From Sphingomonas sp. Leaf242 (GTDB lineage: Bacteria; Pseudomonadota; Alphaproteobacteria; Sphingomonadales; Sphingomonadaceae), in NCBI RefSeq assembly GCF_001422045.1, contig NZ_LMLW01000013.1:46467-110466 (forward strand): a DNA stretch of 64,000 nt, in the 5' to 3' direction. Each line of letters opens with the position of its first letter. Position 1 is the stretch's first letter. The position numbers were made by a program, and so were the translations under genes. This document shows, piece by piece, positions 50,861-59,663 of this stretch. Below the pieces are notes generated by a model that was not told where the DNA came from, ran no database searches, and saw only the letters and a list, made by a program, of their open reading frames with translations.

Positions 50861-51720
50861 GGCGCCTTACGCACCGGGGGCAGCGCGGCACAGATGTCGG
50901 CGCCCCCGGCCGGCACGGTGAAGAACGGCCCCGCCCGGTTCTCCCGCGAGGCGATCCACGCCACGAACCGCGCATTGTCCGCCGCGCGATATTCGAAATG
51001 CGGTCGCTCGGCGGCGGGCAGTTCGCTCACGAGGCGTGCGGACACGATCGGGCTACGCTCTCCCTCGGTCTTGTAGAACCCCAGATCCCCCGTCCCGCGC
51101 GGTAGCGACGACAGCCACTCGACCCCGTCGATCACGCGTCCGACCACCGCGATGTTCCGATCGAGCGCACGCGGCGAATGCCCGATCACGGTATACAACT
51201 CAGCGCCGCTCCCCGTGCTCGGCGCCAGATCGCGCGCGACGCCGACCATCCCGTAGCAATGCGGCACCCACTCGGTCGCGGCATTGCCCGCGAGCGGCCA
51301 CCCGTCGCGACTATACCCCGCCCATTCGGCATAAGGATCGCGCTGCGACAGCCGCGCCACGGTGGTCGGCCCGGCATGCGAATATTCCGCCGGCGGGTTG
51401 GCAATGACACCCGCGACCAGCGGCTTCTTTTCGGTCGCATCTCCCCATTGCGCGACATAGTTGTCCTGCAAACGGTACACGCTCGTCCCAGCATCCCACC
51501 AATGCGCACGCGCCAACTTGCGTATGTTCGCGACGTGCACCGGCGCATAGCGAGGCGCGAGCCGCACCGTGAACCGGTGCCCATTGGCCAGCGTGAACAC
51601 CACCAGTTCGTCGTCCGGCACCGCCACCCAGTCCGCCGGCACCGGATCGGACGGGAGCGTCGCGGCGGCCGGAACGGCTTGCGCAAGCATGGCGGCAAGA
51701 AGGATATTCAACATCCCCAC
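50857..51720 (-). CDS. Cyclophilin-type peptidyl-prolyl isomerase, exported
   Basis: A 287-residue protein with a signal peptide (LLAAMLAQAVPAAA) and a cyclophilin-like domain: FTLANGHRFTVRLAPRYAPVHVANI, VYRLQDNYVAQWGD, CYGMVGVARDLAPSTGSGAELYTVIGH and VVGRVIDGVEWLSSLPRG. The usual cyclophilin core is stretched. It probably aids folding in the periplasm. A second ATG two codons later is possible. It overlaps the pirin gene by 4 bases at the 3' ends. Confidence 0.83.
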   Translation of the reverse strand: MGMLNILLAAMLAQAVPAAATLPSDPVPADWVAVPDDELVVFTLANGHRFTVRLAPRYAPVHVANIRKLARAHWWDAGTSVYRLQDNYVAQWGDATEKKPLVAGVIANPPAEYSHAGPTTVARLSQRDPYAEWAGYSRDGWPLAGNAATEWVPHCYGMVGVARDLAPSTGSGAELYTVIGHSPRALDRNIAVVGRVIDGVEWLSSLPRGTGDLGFYKTEGERSPIVSARLVSELPAAERPHFEYRAADNARFVAWIASRENRAGPFFTVPAGGADICAALPPVRKAP

Positions 51721-51802
51721 AGACTGCCCCAGCGGATCGTCGCACGCAATCGCTTGCGCGCGCGCGAAACCCGCACTAGCAGACCCGCTTCCAGAGCAAT
51801 GC

Positions 51803-51893
51803 GGAGCGGTGGCCGAGTGGTCGAAGGCGCTCGCCTGGAAAGTGAGTATACGTCAAAAGCGTATCGTGGGTTCGAATCCCACCCGCTCCGCCA
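51803..51893 (+). tRNA. tRNA-Ser (GGA anticodon)
   Basis: The acceptor stem GGAGCGG pairs with CCGCTCC, followed by discriminator G and an encoded CCA. The anticodon arm CTCGC-CTGGAAA-GTGAG carries GGA. A long variable arm (TATACG..CGTATC) marks it as serine. The T arm is GTGGG-TTCGAAT-CCCAC. It reads UCC and UCU codons. The copy is intact; an integrase gene starts 147 bases downstream, so its 3' end is the probable attachment site. Confidence 0.96.
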
Positions 51894-52039
51894 CCCCATG
51901 TTCCCACAGTGCCCCAGTTCGTCTCATGAGCCGACGATTTGCCTTGGTTTTCCTCGCGCGGTAGTCTCACGCGGGCCCATGGTTTTCCAGCCAAGCGCAC
52001 GCCTGTTGAGGGTACGCGGAAGACGCTCTGGGGGGATCG

Positions 52040-53293
52040 GTGCTAACCGAATTACGCTGTCGTCAGGCCAAGGCAGCGGAGAAGAGCTACAAGCTGTCCG
52101 ATGCCCGTGGGCTTCATATGTTCGTGACGACCACTAACTTCCGCTCCTGGCGCTGGAAATACCGAATCGCTGACAAGGAAAAGCTGCTCGTGCTGGGCAG
52201 CTATCCCGAAGTCAGCCTTGCGCTGGCACGCGAGCACCGGGACGCGGCGTCACGCCTTTTGAAGGCAGGGACCGATCCGAGCGTCGACCGCAAGCAAACC
52301 GCGGTGGTTCGGCATATCGCGCATGCAACGACGTTCGAGGCGGTAGCGCGGGAGTGGCACGCCCAGCAGGTATCGAGCTGGGTCGCTGTGCATGCGGCAG
52401 ACGTCTTGAACAGCCTCGAGAAGGATGTTTTTCCGTATATCGGCTCGACGCCAGTCGTAGCCGTGACCTTGCCCATGGTGCTGCAACTGGTGCGCCGGAT
52501 CGAGGAGCGGCCATCGGTAGAGACCGCGCGTCGCGTTCGGCAGCGTATCTCGGCTGTGTACGGCTTTGCGATAGCGTCGGGATACGCGACGAGCGATCCG
52601 GCTGTATCGATTCGTGGAGCGATGAAGCCGCTCATCAAGAAACGGCAGCCGGCGCTCGGATCGCTCGAGGAAGCCCGTGCGCTACTGATGGCAGCCGAGG
52701 CATCGGCAGCGCATCCCATGACCAAGCTCGCGTCGCGACTGCTCGCCCTGACGGCGCCGCGGCCGGGTACGCTTCGGACGACCGGTTGGGCCGAACTGGA
52801 GGCCTTGAGCGAGGATGCGCCTGTCTGGCGCATTCCGGCGGACCGCATGAAATTGAAGGTCGCGCGCAAGCAGGACGGGCGGTTCGACGTTCAGCTGCCG
52901 CTGGCCAGACAGGCGATGGAGGTTCTTCAGGCGGCGCGTGCCTTCGCACCGCGTGGCTGGTTTTTCCGAGCCAGCGGCACGCGTACAAGCCAATCAGCGA
53001 GAATGCGATCGGGTATTTCTACAATCGCCTGGTGGTCCGGGCGCGGCATGTGCCGCACGGCTGGCGATCGACCTTCTCGACTGTGATGAACGAACGCGCA
53101 CAGGCGCTCGACAGACCGGGCGATCGGGCCATCATCGATCTCATGCTCGCGCATATTCCAGATGGCGTCGAGGCGACCTACAACCGCGCTGCATACCTGC
53201 CGCGTCGTATCGAAACTCGCGCAGGAGTGGGCGGACCTTCTGCTCGATGGGTTTGCGCCAGCAGCAGAGCTACTCGAAGGACCGCCCCGCTAG
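52040..53293 (+). pseudogene. P4-type tyrosine integrase, two compensating frameshifts
   Basis: The product starts with the DUF4102 domain (KAAEKSYKLSDARGLHMFV, KYRIADKEKLLVLGSYPEVSL). The catalytic domain has the first arginine in TAPRPGTLRT, then the frame breaks at 52966: conserved FPSQRHAYKPISENAIGY and the box VPHGWRSTFSTVMNER lie in a -1 frame up to LAHIPDGVEATYNRAAYLPRRIE, after which LAQEWADLLL returns to the first frame and stops at 53293. A missing C after TTTTT (52965-52967) and an extra A in AAA (53213-53215) explain both shifts and give 417 residues with R, H-x-x-R, H and Y present. Next to tRNA-Ser as expected for such integrases. Confidence 0.85.
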
Positions 53294-53318
53294 GCGTTGC
53301 CGCCGAGGGAGCGATGGC

Positions 53319-54004
53319 ATGACCGCGCGCGCTCTCCACGAGATCATTGCCGGCAAGGCCAGCCAGTGCGGCATCTCGCGTAACCGCGTCCGGCGCGATA
53401 GCTTCCCCAAGGCCTCCCGCGAGGCCCGGTTCTGGCGTCCGGTCAGCAAGCGTCAGATGGGGCCGGCTAATGATCGCGGCGGAAGGGTATGACCGGCAGC
53501 ACAAGCAGCCTGGCAAGCGTAACGGACCGCTAGGTCATGTCGGGCTGGAAGTCTTGCGCGCGCTGTATCGCATCGTGTGTCACCGGTCAGGCCGCCTTGA
53601 GCCGTCAATCGACTATCTCACGGGAAAGCTGCGTCGTTCGCGTGACGCTATCGTGCGCGCGTTGAAAGCGCTCAAGGATCACGGCTTTCCTGATTGGATA
53701 CGCAGGACAGAACCGATTCCCGAGGCGGAAGGTGCCGGGCCCACAATCCGCCAGATCAGCAACGCGTACCGATTATGCATCCCGGCATTTGCCCGCGTGA
53801 TCGAGGAGCGCATCATCGGTCCCGCACCGGTGCCCGCCGAAGTGGTCCAGGCCCTTTGAGCAACACCACATCGAGCTGGCGGAAATGGTGGCTCAACTAC
53901 CGTTGCGCGAAGCGGTGGGCGTTAGTGTCCAGAACGAGGCGCTGGCGGCCGCCCTGGCCAAACTGGCGGACGCGCTGGAAGAGAATGAGCGCGAGTCCGC
54001 CTAG
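53319..54004 (+). pseudogene. HTH/replication-protein-like island gene, two frameshifts
   Basis: Three consecutive frames join to one 227-residue product: FPKASREARFWRPVSKRQMG (frame from 53319), then LMIAAEGYDRQHKQPGKRNG through SRDAIVRALKALKDHGFPDWIRR (from about 53463), then FEQHHIELAEMVAQLPLREA to the stop at 54004. Removing one G from GGGG at 53459-53462 and one base from CCCTTT at 53852-53857 restores it. The middle part looks like a winged-helix domain of the plasmid-replication/HTH type that often follows integrases in sphingomonads. I rate the family assignment as tentative, the broken frame as likely. Confidence 0.6.
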
Positions 54005-54634
54005 CGGTCTGAAACCAGCACCATTCATTTATAGAAAGGGAGATCGCCGATCGACAACCGCGACAGGCTCCTCGAACGATCCGATGTTCGGGCATCGTCA
54101 ACGGGGTGTGTCGGACGCTCATCGGTCGTCCCCTGTGACAGTGCTCCTGCGCCGACCCGCGGTGACGGGATCGCGCGGTTTGGCGTGTTTGAACGTTAGA
54201 CATGGACTTGGTGCATGCGGTTTCGCGCAAACGGCTGATGGTGCACCGAAACGCACCGTCGATGCTGCCGTGATATGTGGCCAACAACGGCGGAATACCG
54301 TGGGACTGAGCGTTGCCCGGTAATGCACCGGAACCGACACGAAAAGCTCGCGGGCGAGGCGGGGGTTCTTGCACCGTATCTGGGTGCGCAACATGGAACC
54401 GACGAACTGGTGGTTTGCGGCCCGGCCGCTTTCGGGCGACACGCCGCAGTAAACTACCGTTCGTTCAGGATAGAGGGCAGGGGGCTTCGGATGCCCGTCC
54501 ATGGTGGTTAGCGCGATGATCGCCATCGGGCGCCGATTACGAGAAGCGGCTGCCCGTTCATAAGGTGGGGCAGGGGCTCGTCACTCCTTGGTAACCCGAC
54601 CGGAGCTACCCTCCGTCGCGATAGGAGGGTGCAA
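54005..54634. other. Island stretch without a convincing gene
   Basis: Short frames exist on both strands (for example 54119-54526 minus and 54275-54511 plus), but none has a good ribosome-binding site, a recognisable motif or consistent codon bias. It may hold remnants of decayed genes. No repeat or RNA gene was recognised. Confidence 0.5.
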
Positions 54635-55210
54635 ATGGCCGGATTGTTTGTTCTTGGTGAATGCGAGAGCAGGATCGCGCCTGGATCGCCTTTCGATCCA
54701 TCCTGTAGAACCGTCTGGAATCTGGCATCCCTGTTTGGGTTCGACGCTGATGGCGCTGGCGCGGAGAAGCTGAGGGAGTTGCTGGGATCAGCGAACTTCG
54801 CAAACGCGTACCCGCAATACTGCAGCTCGAAGAAGCTGTGTCAGTTTTGGCACAGGAAAGCGCCCTCGAAGCTGACCCAAGATCATTTGGACCGGTTGTG
54901 GGACGGGGGCATGGGGAGCGCTGCCGGCATTATTGTCTTGGGCGTATTCGCATATCGAGCGCTCGGGGCATTCGCGGTTCGGCGCGATGTAGGGTTTAAC
55001 CTACCAGAGGCTCGTCCAGCTGTGTTGCCGGCATTGATCGAGAGTGCCGCTGACCGGCCTCGAGTGATGTTGATCGATCACACCAGCCAGCGTTCATTTG
55101 GCCACCCGAAACGGCAGATCGGGTTTGAAGGTGCGCGGCTGGCGTTGCAGCACGGCTGGCCTCATGCGAGCCAGGATTCTACGCGGAAACCATCAACCGA
55201 GGATCAGTGA
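54635..55210 (+). CDS. Unknown protein with uracil-DNA-glycosylase-like motifs
   Basis: A 191-residue protein with a strong site (AGGAGG, 6 nt before the ATG at 54635). The N-terminus LFVLGECESRIAPGSPFDP followed by VWNLASLFGF resembles motif A and the following helix of the UDG superfamily (GExxG...PF). GIIVLGVFAYRALGAF looks like the central strand-helix, and VMLIDHTSQRSFGHPKR resembles the C-terminal HPS loop. These matches are by eye and weak; the protein could be another alpha/beta enzyme. It is readable island cargo, upstream of the DUF3644 gene. Confidence 0.5.
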   Translation: MAGLFVLGECESRIAPGSPFDPSCRTVWNLASLFGFDADGAGAEKLRELLGSANFANAYPQYCSSKKLCQFWHRKAPSKLTQDHLDRLWDGGMGSAAGIIVLGVFAYRALGAFAVRRDVGFNLPEARPAVLPALIESAADRPRVMLIDHTSQRSFGHPKRQIGFEGARLALQHGWPHASQDSTRKPSTEDQ

Positions 55211-55321
55211 AACGGGCGCGGCGTGATCTGACAACGCTGGGACGCCTCGCACTTATCCAGCTTAGACTCGACCATCCGTATTTGCTTGAAAGGCATTGAA
55301 GACTCAGGGGAGTGGCAATGG

Positions 55322-56535
55322 ATGCCTGGCGCAATAAAGAAGTTGGGGGATGGGGAAGTCGCCCTCATCAAAGCTTTATTGCTAACAGGGTCGCGCAGCG
55401 ATCAGGACGTGCTTGCTTATTTTACCTGGCCTACTCGATCCATAAATCATCGGGAGATCGCGCAGATCCGGACCGGGGTGAAACATCGACAGATCCAGCC
55501 TGCCTCACCGGAGGCCCTCAAAGCATTTCTTAGCGCATGGCCCGAAGTAGAGCAGGGTACTGGGCTGAGTTTTGATGCGGACCAGCTCCTCGTAAAAGCC
55601 CGTGACGAAATGGTTGCTGCCGTCCAAACGTTCAATTCCGCAGGCTTAAATTTTCGTGCGGAGCTATTCATTGTTACTAGCGTCATCGCTTGGACGTGCC
55701 TAATGCACCCGTCGCTTAAAAAAAGATGGTGTTGATGTTCGGTATTGGGAGGGATCAGGAAGAGATAAGAAGGTTAAGACCACGCCAGGGGGGTGGGGAA
55801 AAGTATTGGGAGATTGGGCAGTGCCTAAGGCATAACAAATGCAAACTCGAAATGGGAGCTAAAAATAATCTATCCTATCTCTTAGAGATACGACACGAAA
55901 TTGAACATTGCCCCACTGATCGCTCGCTTGATGCTGCCCTGAGCGCAAAACTGCAAGCATGCTACATAAATTTCAACGATGCATTGAAACAGCTGTATGG
56001 CGCTAAGTATGGGCTAGAGCGTAAGCTGTCTCTCGCATTGCAATTCGCATCACTTGATCCAGAGCAGGTGGGTGCTGTGAGAAGTGCTGACCTGCCCCCG
56101 CACCTTGCAACGGTGATGGACGCTTTTGAGGCTCAGTTGACCCCAGAGCAGTATTCTGACCCGCGCTATGCCTACCGAGTTGCGATGGTACCCAGACATG
56201 CCAATCGCGCCTCCACAGCCGATATTGTGGCCGAGCTTGTTCCTTCCGGTTCGGACGCAGCAGAAGAGATCAACCGAGTTCTTTTGCGCGAAACCGAGCG
56301 TACAAAATATCGGCCTGGTGACATTTTGAAGAAAGCGCACGAGGCTGGCTACCGCTCTTTCAAGATGCATGATCACACAACGCTCTGGCAGCGGCTTGAC
56401 GCTAAGAACCCTGCGAAGCACTTCGGCGTTGACGTTGCAGGAACGTGGTACTGGTACGAAAGCTGGCTTCAACACGTCTTGAAGGTGCTTGGAGAGCGTG
56501 CGGCTGCGTATGCTGCTGCTCTGCCGAGGCTTTGA
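55322..56535 (+). pseudogene. DUF3644 protein with HEPN-type motif, frame-shifted at poly-A
   Basis: The first frame (MPGAIKKLGDGEVALIKALL ... LNFRAELFIVTSVIAWTCLMH) ends at 55735; the second (EKYWEIGQCLRHNKCKLEMG ... KHFGVDVAGTWYWYESWL) runs to 56535. They are consecutive parts of one DUF3644-type protein. Adding one A to the A7 at 55718-55724 joins them and gives 404 residues. RHEIEH in the second half is an R-x4-H motif like that of HEPN ribonucleases. The region is AT-richer than its neighbours, so it was probably acquired. A start at ATG 55322 is supported by GGGGAG at 9 nt. Either decayed, expressed by slippage, or a sequence error. Confidence 0.7.
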
Positions 56536-56598
56536 GGACCCAGGCAAGAGGACAGGGAAAGGCGGGGAGAACACTCGAAACCCTCGACAGACTTCCAT

Positions 56599-57159
56599 TC
56601 AAGTCAGGTCGTCAGGTGGAACCTCAACGAGTGACCGGGTATGGATAAGCTCGAGTCGCTCAGAACGTCGGCTTGTGGGTCTCGTCCGCCCCAAAGCGGC
56701 CGAGCGGCTGCCGCCCAATGCCAGTCTCGTGATCCTCGTCAGAGCCGCCCGGGGGCGGCCCTTGGGCGGCAAGTAGGGGCAGGAGCGTCGCTCGCCCACA
56801 TCGATCCGATTGCCATCCGGGTCAGCGAAAACGAAGGCACGTTGTCCGTAAGCCGTGTCGGCAAGACCCTTTATGATCCGCACGCCTTCAGCCTCACAGA
56901 TGGCATAGAGCGCCGTCACATCGCTGACGAACATATGCATGACATTGACGGTTGAGGCTTTGTGGTCTGGCTTTTGGCTTAAATGGACTTCGGCGCGATC
57001 CTTTTTCATTACCATGAAGCCGACCGGATCACCGTTTTCAAACACCTTCCGGAAGCCCAGCATGCGCCCGTAAAAATCCTGCGCGGCCTGAATGTCGCGG
57101 ACACCGATGCCAGGCGCAACGCGGCCGAAGCTGATAACGGCCACAGCGGAGTCCGCCAT
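56599..57159 (-). CDS. VOC (glyoxalase/bleomycin resistance) family protein with odd C-terminus
   Basis: The first about 125 residues are a VOC domain: SFGRVAPGIGVRDIQAAQDFYGRMLGF, VMHMFVSDVTALYAICEAEG and AFVFADPDGNRIDVGERR. Metal-binding chemistry or small-molecule binding is usual for the fold; substrate unknown. A VOC protein normally ends just after this, but here about 60 more residues of Arg/Pro-rich sequence follow, as if the native stop were lost and translation ran on. It is convergent with the DUF3644 gene. Confidence 0.75.
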   Translation of the reverse strand: MADSAVAVISFGRVAPGIGVRDIQAAQDFYGRMLGFRKVFENGDPVGFMVMKKDRAEVHLSQKPDHKASTVNVMHMFVSDVTALYAICEAEGVRIIKGLADTAYGQRAFVFADPDGNRIDVGERRSCPYLPPKGRPRAALTRITRLALGGSRSAALGRTRPTSRRSERLELIHTRSLVEVPPDDLT

Positions 57160-57655
57160 CGTCTCTTCCTTGTCGGGCAGGGGCGGCGGTGCGCGTGCCG
57201 GTTATGGAGCGGTGTCCGAGCCGTTTTGCTGGTTTGTCTGTCGGAACATGTCAACAGAGAGGGATGGCCGCGCCGCGATTCCACCAGGTCGCACCATTCA
57301 ACTGCCGAATTTGCATGGCCGAAACCGGGCGTTTACCGACATTAACGAATGGCGGAAGTTGGGAACGCGAATAGCGGCGCGAATGGCTACATCTGGGTCC
57401 TATCAGCCCCGCGCTGCCGAGCAGTTCCGCCCACACCCGGGACGTTCAGGCTGGCGATCCGGGCTCCCAATAACGGCCATTCGTTAAGCGCGATCTTTCC
57501 CGTTTCTCCGGCTCCGATTGGCCATTTCGGGAAAGAGCAATGGGAACAGATTTCGGGAACGCGAAACCCGCATGCGTCCGTCAACGCGATCGAGGCGGCG
57601 AGATTCCCGCCAGACGTTCCTATTCGAGAAGAGCCCAAAGTGTTAAAGAAGCACT
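57160..57655. other. Gap of about 500 bases, no gene recognised
   Basis: No frame has coding character. The stretch is rich in motifs such as GGGAACGCGAA, TTCGGGAAAG and CGGCCATTCG, which look like worn fragments of dispersed intergenic repeats. It probably holds the promoter of the VOC gene at its left end. Confidence 0.5.
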
Positions 57656-57736
57656 ATGAAGATCATGTTCGCCATGCTGCTGGCGTCGGTTGCAGCCGGT
57701 GGCGCAGGCCCAGACAGCGCAAGCACGGCCCTGTGA
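57656..57736 (+). other. Orphan signal-peptide ORF upstream of VOC gene
   Basis: A 26-codon frame begins MKIMFAMLLASVAAGG, an N-terminus with signal-peptide character, and stops at 57734. In the frame of the downstream VOC gene the next residues read VAQAQTAQARPCESAAMND. Removing one C at 57694-57695 fuses them to MKIMFAMLLASVAAVAQAQT..., a normal signal peptide with an AxA-type cleavage site. The gene was probably made as one exported protein and the frame has since been lost. Confidence 0.55.
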
Positions 57737-57746
57737 GAGCGCAGCA

Positions 57747-58208
57747 ATGAACGACGCCGCAAACGTAATTGCCGTGGACCACACGGGTTTCGCTGTATCG
57801 TCATTGGACGAAGCCGTTCGGTTTTGGACGGGAGCGCTCGGTTTCACACTTGAGAGACAATCGGAGATGGGGGGCGATTTCCTGCATCAGGTGACAGGTG
57901 TCGATGATCCGAGTGTGAAAACGGCGATCGTCAGGGCACCAGACGGCTACGTTGTCGAACTGTTGCAATATTCAAGAGGGCACCAGAACGGGGCGGTGTC
58001 TTCCGGCGCGGGATCGATCGGAGCGGCCCACCTGGCGCTGACCGTGAAGGATATTCATGCCGCTATTGCCCGCGTCGAGGCAGTAGGATGGAAGGCCAAG
58101 GGTAGTCCGCTGCCTATCGCGGGTGGTCCCCGGAAGGGTGCGTTGGTGGCATACGTTTCAGGCCCCGATCATATCACGATAGAGCTTATGCAGCCGCGGG
58201 CCCGTTAA
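57747..58208 (+). CDS. VOC family protein (probably once secreted)
   Basis: A 153-residue VOC protein from the ATG at 57747: VIAVDHTGFAVSSLDEAVRFWTGALGF, TAIVRAPDGYVVELLQYS and AAHLALTVKDIHAAIARVEAVGW, ending GPDHITIELMQP. The domain is complete with paired beta-alpha-beta units. The open frame reaches back to 57690 and, through a one-base shift, to a signal peptide at 57656. As it reads now, the product would be cytoplasmic. Substrate unknown. Confidence 0.78.
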   Translation: MNDAANVIAVDHTGFAVSSLDEAVRFWTGALGFTLERQSEMGGDFLHQVTGVDDPSVKTAIVRAPDGYVVELLQYSRGHQNGAVSSGAGSIGAAHLALTVKDIHAAIARVEAVGWKAKGSPLPIAGGPRKGALVAYVSGPDHITIELMQPRAR

Positions 58209-58291
58209 TACGCCTGCGGAAGTTTTCCCTCTTCACCATCCTTTTCGGGAAAGCCGGCAACTGCCCAATGTCGGCTATCGCCACCCGCCCT

Positions 58292-58326
58292 CCCGAAAGC
58301 AGCCGGTCCGGTTTCCTTCCCATTCC
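58292..58326 (+). repeat. 35-base direct repeat, left copy
   Basis: CCCGAAAGCAGCCGGTCCGG TTTCCTTCCCATTCC is repeated at 58632-58666 with about five mismatches. The two copies flank the small membrane-protein ORF on the minus strand. Confidence 0.6.
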
Positions 58327-58351
58327 GGCCATTCAGCTTTCGCGCGCATTG

Positions 58352-58588
58352 TCAGAATTTTTTGAACTTTCCCCGGAACAATAGCGACCACCCGATCGAG
58401 GGGGACAGGGCAACCAACCAAACGGCGAGCGTTGCGAAGGGGTGATCGCCGTTCTGATTGAGCAGAACATCTGTCAACGACCCAGCCCATCCAGCGGTAA
58501 AAATTACCGTCCAACAAGCCGTCACGGTCCAAGCTGCTACTACTGCGGCTGCCAAGAACTGGCTCGTGCGCGTTCTGTCGTCACCCAT
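58352..58588 (-). CDS. Small membrane protein, 78 aa
   Basis: Two hydrophobic segments (FLAAAVVAAWTVTACWTVIF and FATLAVWLVALSPSIGW) with a short polar loop and a basic end (RGKFKKF). No family recognised. The site before the ATG is modest (GGAG close to the start). Bracketed by 35-base direct repeats, which suggests it arrived as a cassette. Confidence 0.5.
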   Translation of the reverse strand: MGDDRTRTSQFLAAAVVAAWTVTACWTVIFTAGWAGSLTDVLLNQNGDHPFATLAVWLVALSPSIGWSLLFRGKFKKF

Positions 58589-58631
58589 AGCTCCAGCTTA
58601 CCGTCCGGATGTCAGCTTACCAGCTTATTTT

Positions 58632-58666
58632 CCCGGAAGCCGCCAGTCCGCTTTCCTCCCCATTCC
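58632..58666 (+). repeat. 35-base direct repeat, right copy
   Basis: CCCGGAAGCCGCCAGTCCGC TTTCCTCCCCATTCC, matching 58292-58326 at about 30 of 35 positions. Confidence 0.6.
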
Positions 58667-58873
58667 GAACATCGCCGGGGCGGATAACCCCTCCTCAAAT
58701 GCGCGGTTTGGTAGTAGCCCGGTAATCGACGTACCCGACCAATACACTGATCGCTCACGCTACGCTTAGTTAAATCAATGATGGGTCTTGTCTCGCTCCT
58801 GCCCGCAATCTCAGCGTTGCGTGCGGTGAAATGGTATGTTCTAGTGTTCGGGCTGCTCTGATGGGGGGGCGGT

Positions 58874-59346
58874 TTGGCGAACAAATCACGCAAATTGACG
58901 CCCGGTGAACTACGCGAGGCGAAAAGCGTTTTTGGACTATCAATCGACTACGACAAAGTCATGGTCCACGAAGCTACCGCGTATTTCTTCCAGCCAAACG
59001 GGACGGCGATCACCCCAAACGGAGAAATCTATTTTCCGACGACGAACTACAAAGACAGCTTCGCCACAAACCGTAGCGATGCAGCTTGGCTTATTCATGA
59101 ACTTGCGCACGTTTGGCAGTATCAGTGCGGGATGGGGGGCGATTGCGTGGAATAGCTAACCGAAATTACGATTACGGCGACCTGTCGAAATCTGAAATGA
59201 CTTTTTTATCTCAAGGCGTTGAAGTTCAAGCTTCGATCGTGGGCGACTACTACCGCGTCAAGCACAGCTTAAGACCAGTGCACGGAACCGGCGCGCTGAG
59301 CGATTATGTGCGCACCATTCCGTTCATTTCGTCGAGGCACGCATGA
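58874..59346 (+). pseudogene. Vgr-related HExxH protein, frame-shifted
   Basis: The first frame, from a TTG at 58874, gives SRKLTPGELREAKSVFGLSI, MVHEATAYFFQPNGTAITPN and WLIHELAHVWQYQCGMGG, with HELAH as a zinc-metallopeptidase-like motif, then stops at 59155. GIANRNYDYGDLSKSEMTFLS, the usual following segment of Vgr-related/DUF4157-like proteins, is in the -1 frame to 59346. A net one-base loss near the GGGGGG at about 59137 explains it; the exact site is unclear. The intact protein would have about 157 residues. Such proteins are linked to type VI secretion effectors in name only; function unknown. Confidence 0.6.
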
Positions 59347-59588
59347 AAAAAGTAATAATCACCTTGATCGGCAGCATCCTTAGTGCAGCTTACTGGTGGA
59401 CTGCCTTCATAACGGTCTACGCGGATACATTATTTGCTGGTGAGCGCGGCCCATCGTGGACTCCGCCAGCCGAATCGCAAGCGATAGGTCACAGCATAAC
59501 GGTCATCGTGATCGCGGTTGTCATCTACGCGCTATTGATCGCCGCCTGGTCTACGCTGAAGCGCCGGCTTTCTCGATCGTTATCGTGA
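59343..59588 (+). CDS. Small membrane protein, 81 aa
   Basis: Starts within the stop of the Vgr-related frame (ATGA), so it is coupled to it. Two hydrophobic segments: VIITLIGSILSAAYWWTAFI and TVIVIAVVIYALLIAAW, separated by a polar loop. No family recognised. Possibly a partner or immunity-type protein for the upstream gene, but this rests on position only. Confidence 0.6.
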   Translation: MKKVIITLIGSILSAAYWWTAFITVYADTLFAGERGPSWTPPAESQAIGHSITVIVIAVVIYALLIAAWSTLKRRLSRSLS

Positions 59589-59663
59589 GGCTGCGGCGGA
59601 GACACTCTCCGCCGCAGGCTTCTCCAGGTCGCGGAAAGGCGTCGTTCTAGATGTGCTACAGGG

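Noticed and set aside
54119..54526. 135-codon minus-strand ORF in the island
   Set aside because: No ribosome-binding site and no recognisable or consistent protein character; could be a remnant but cannot be supported.
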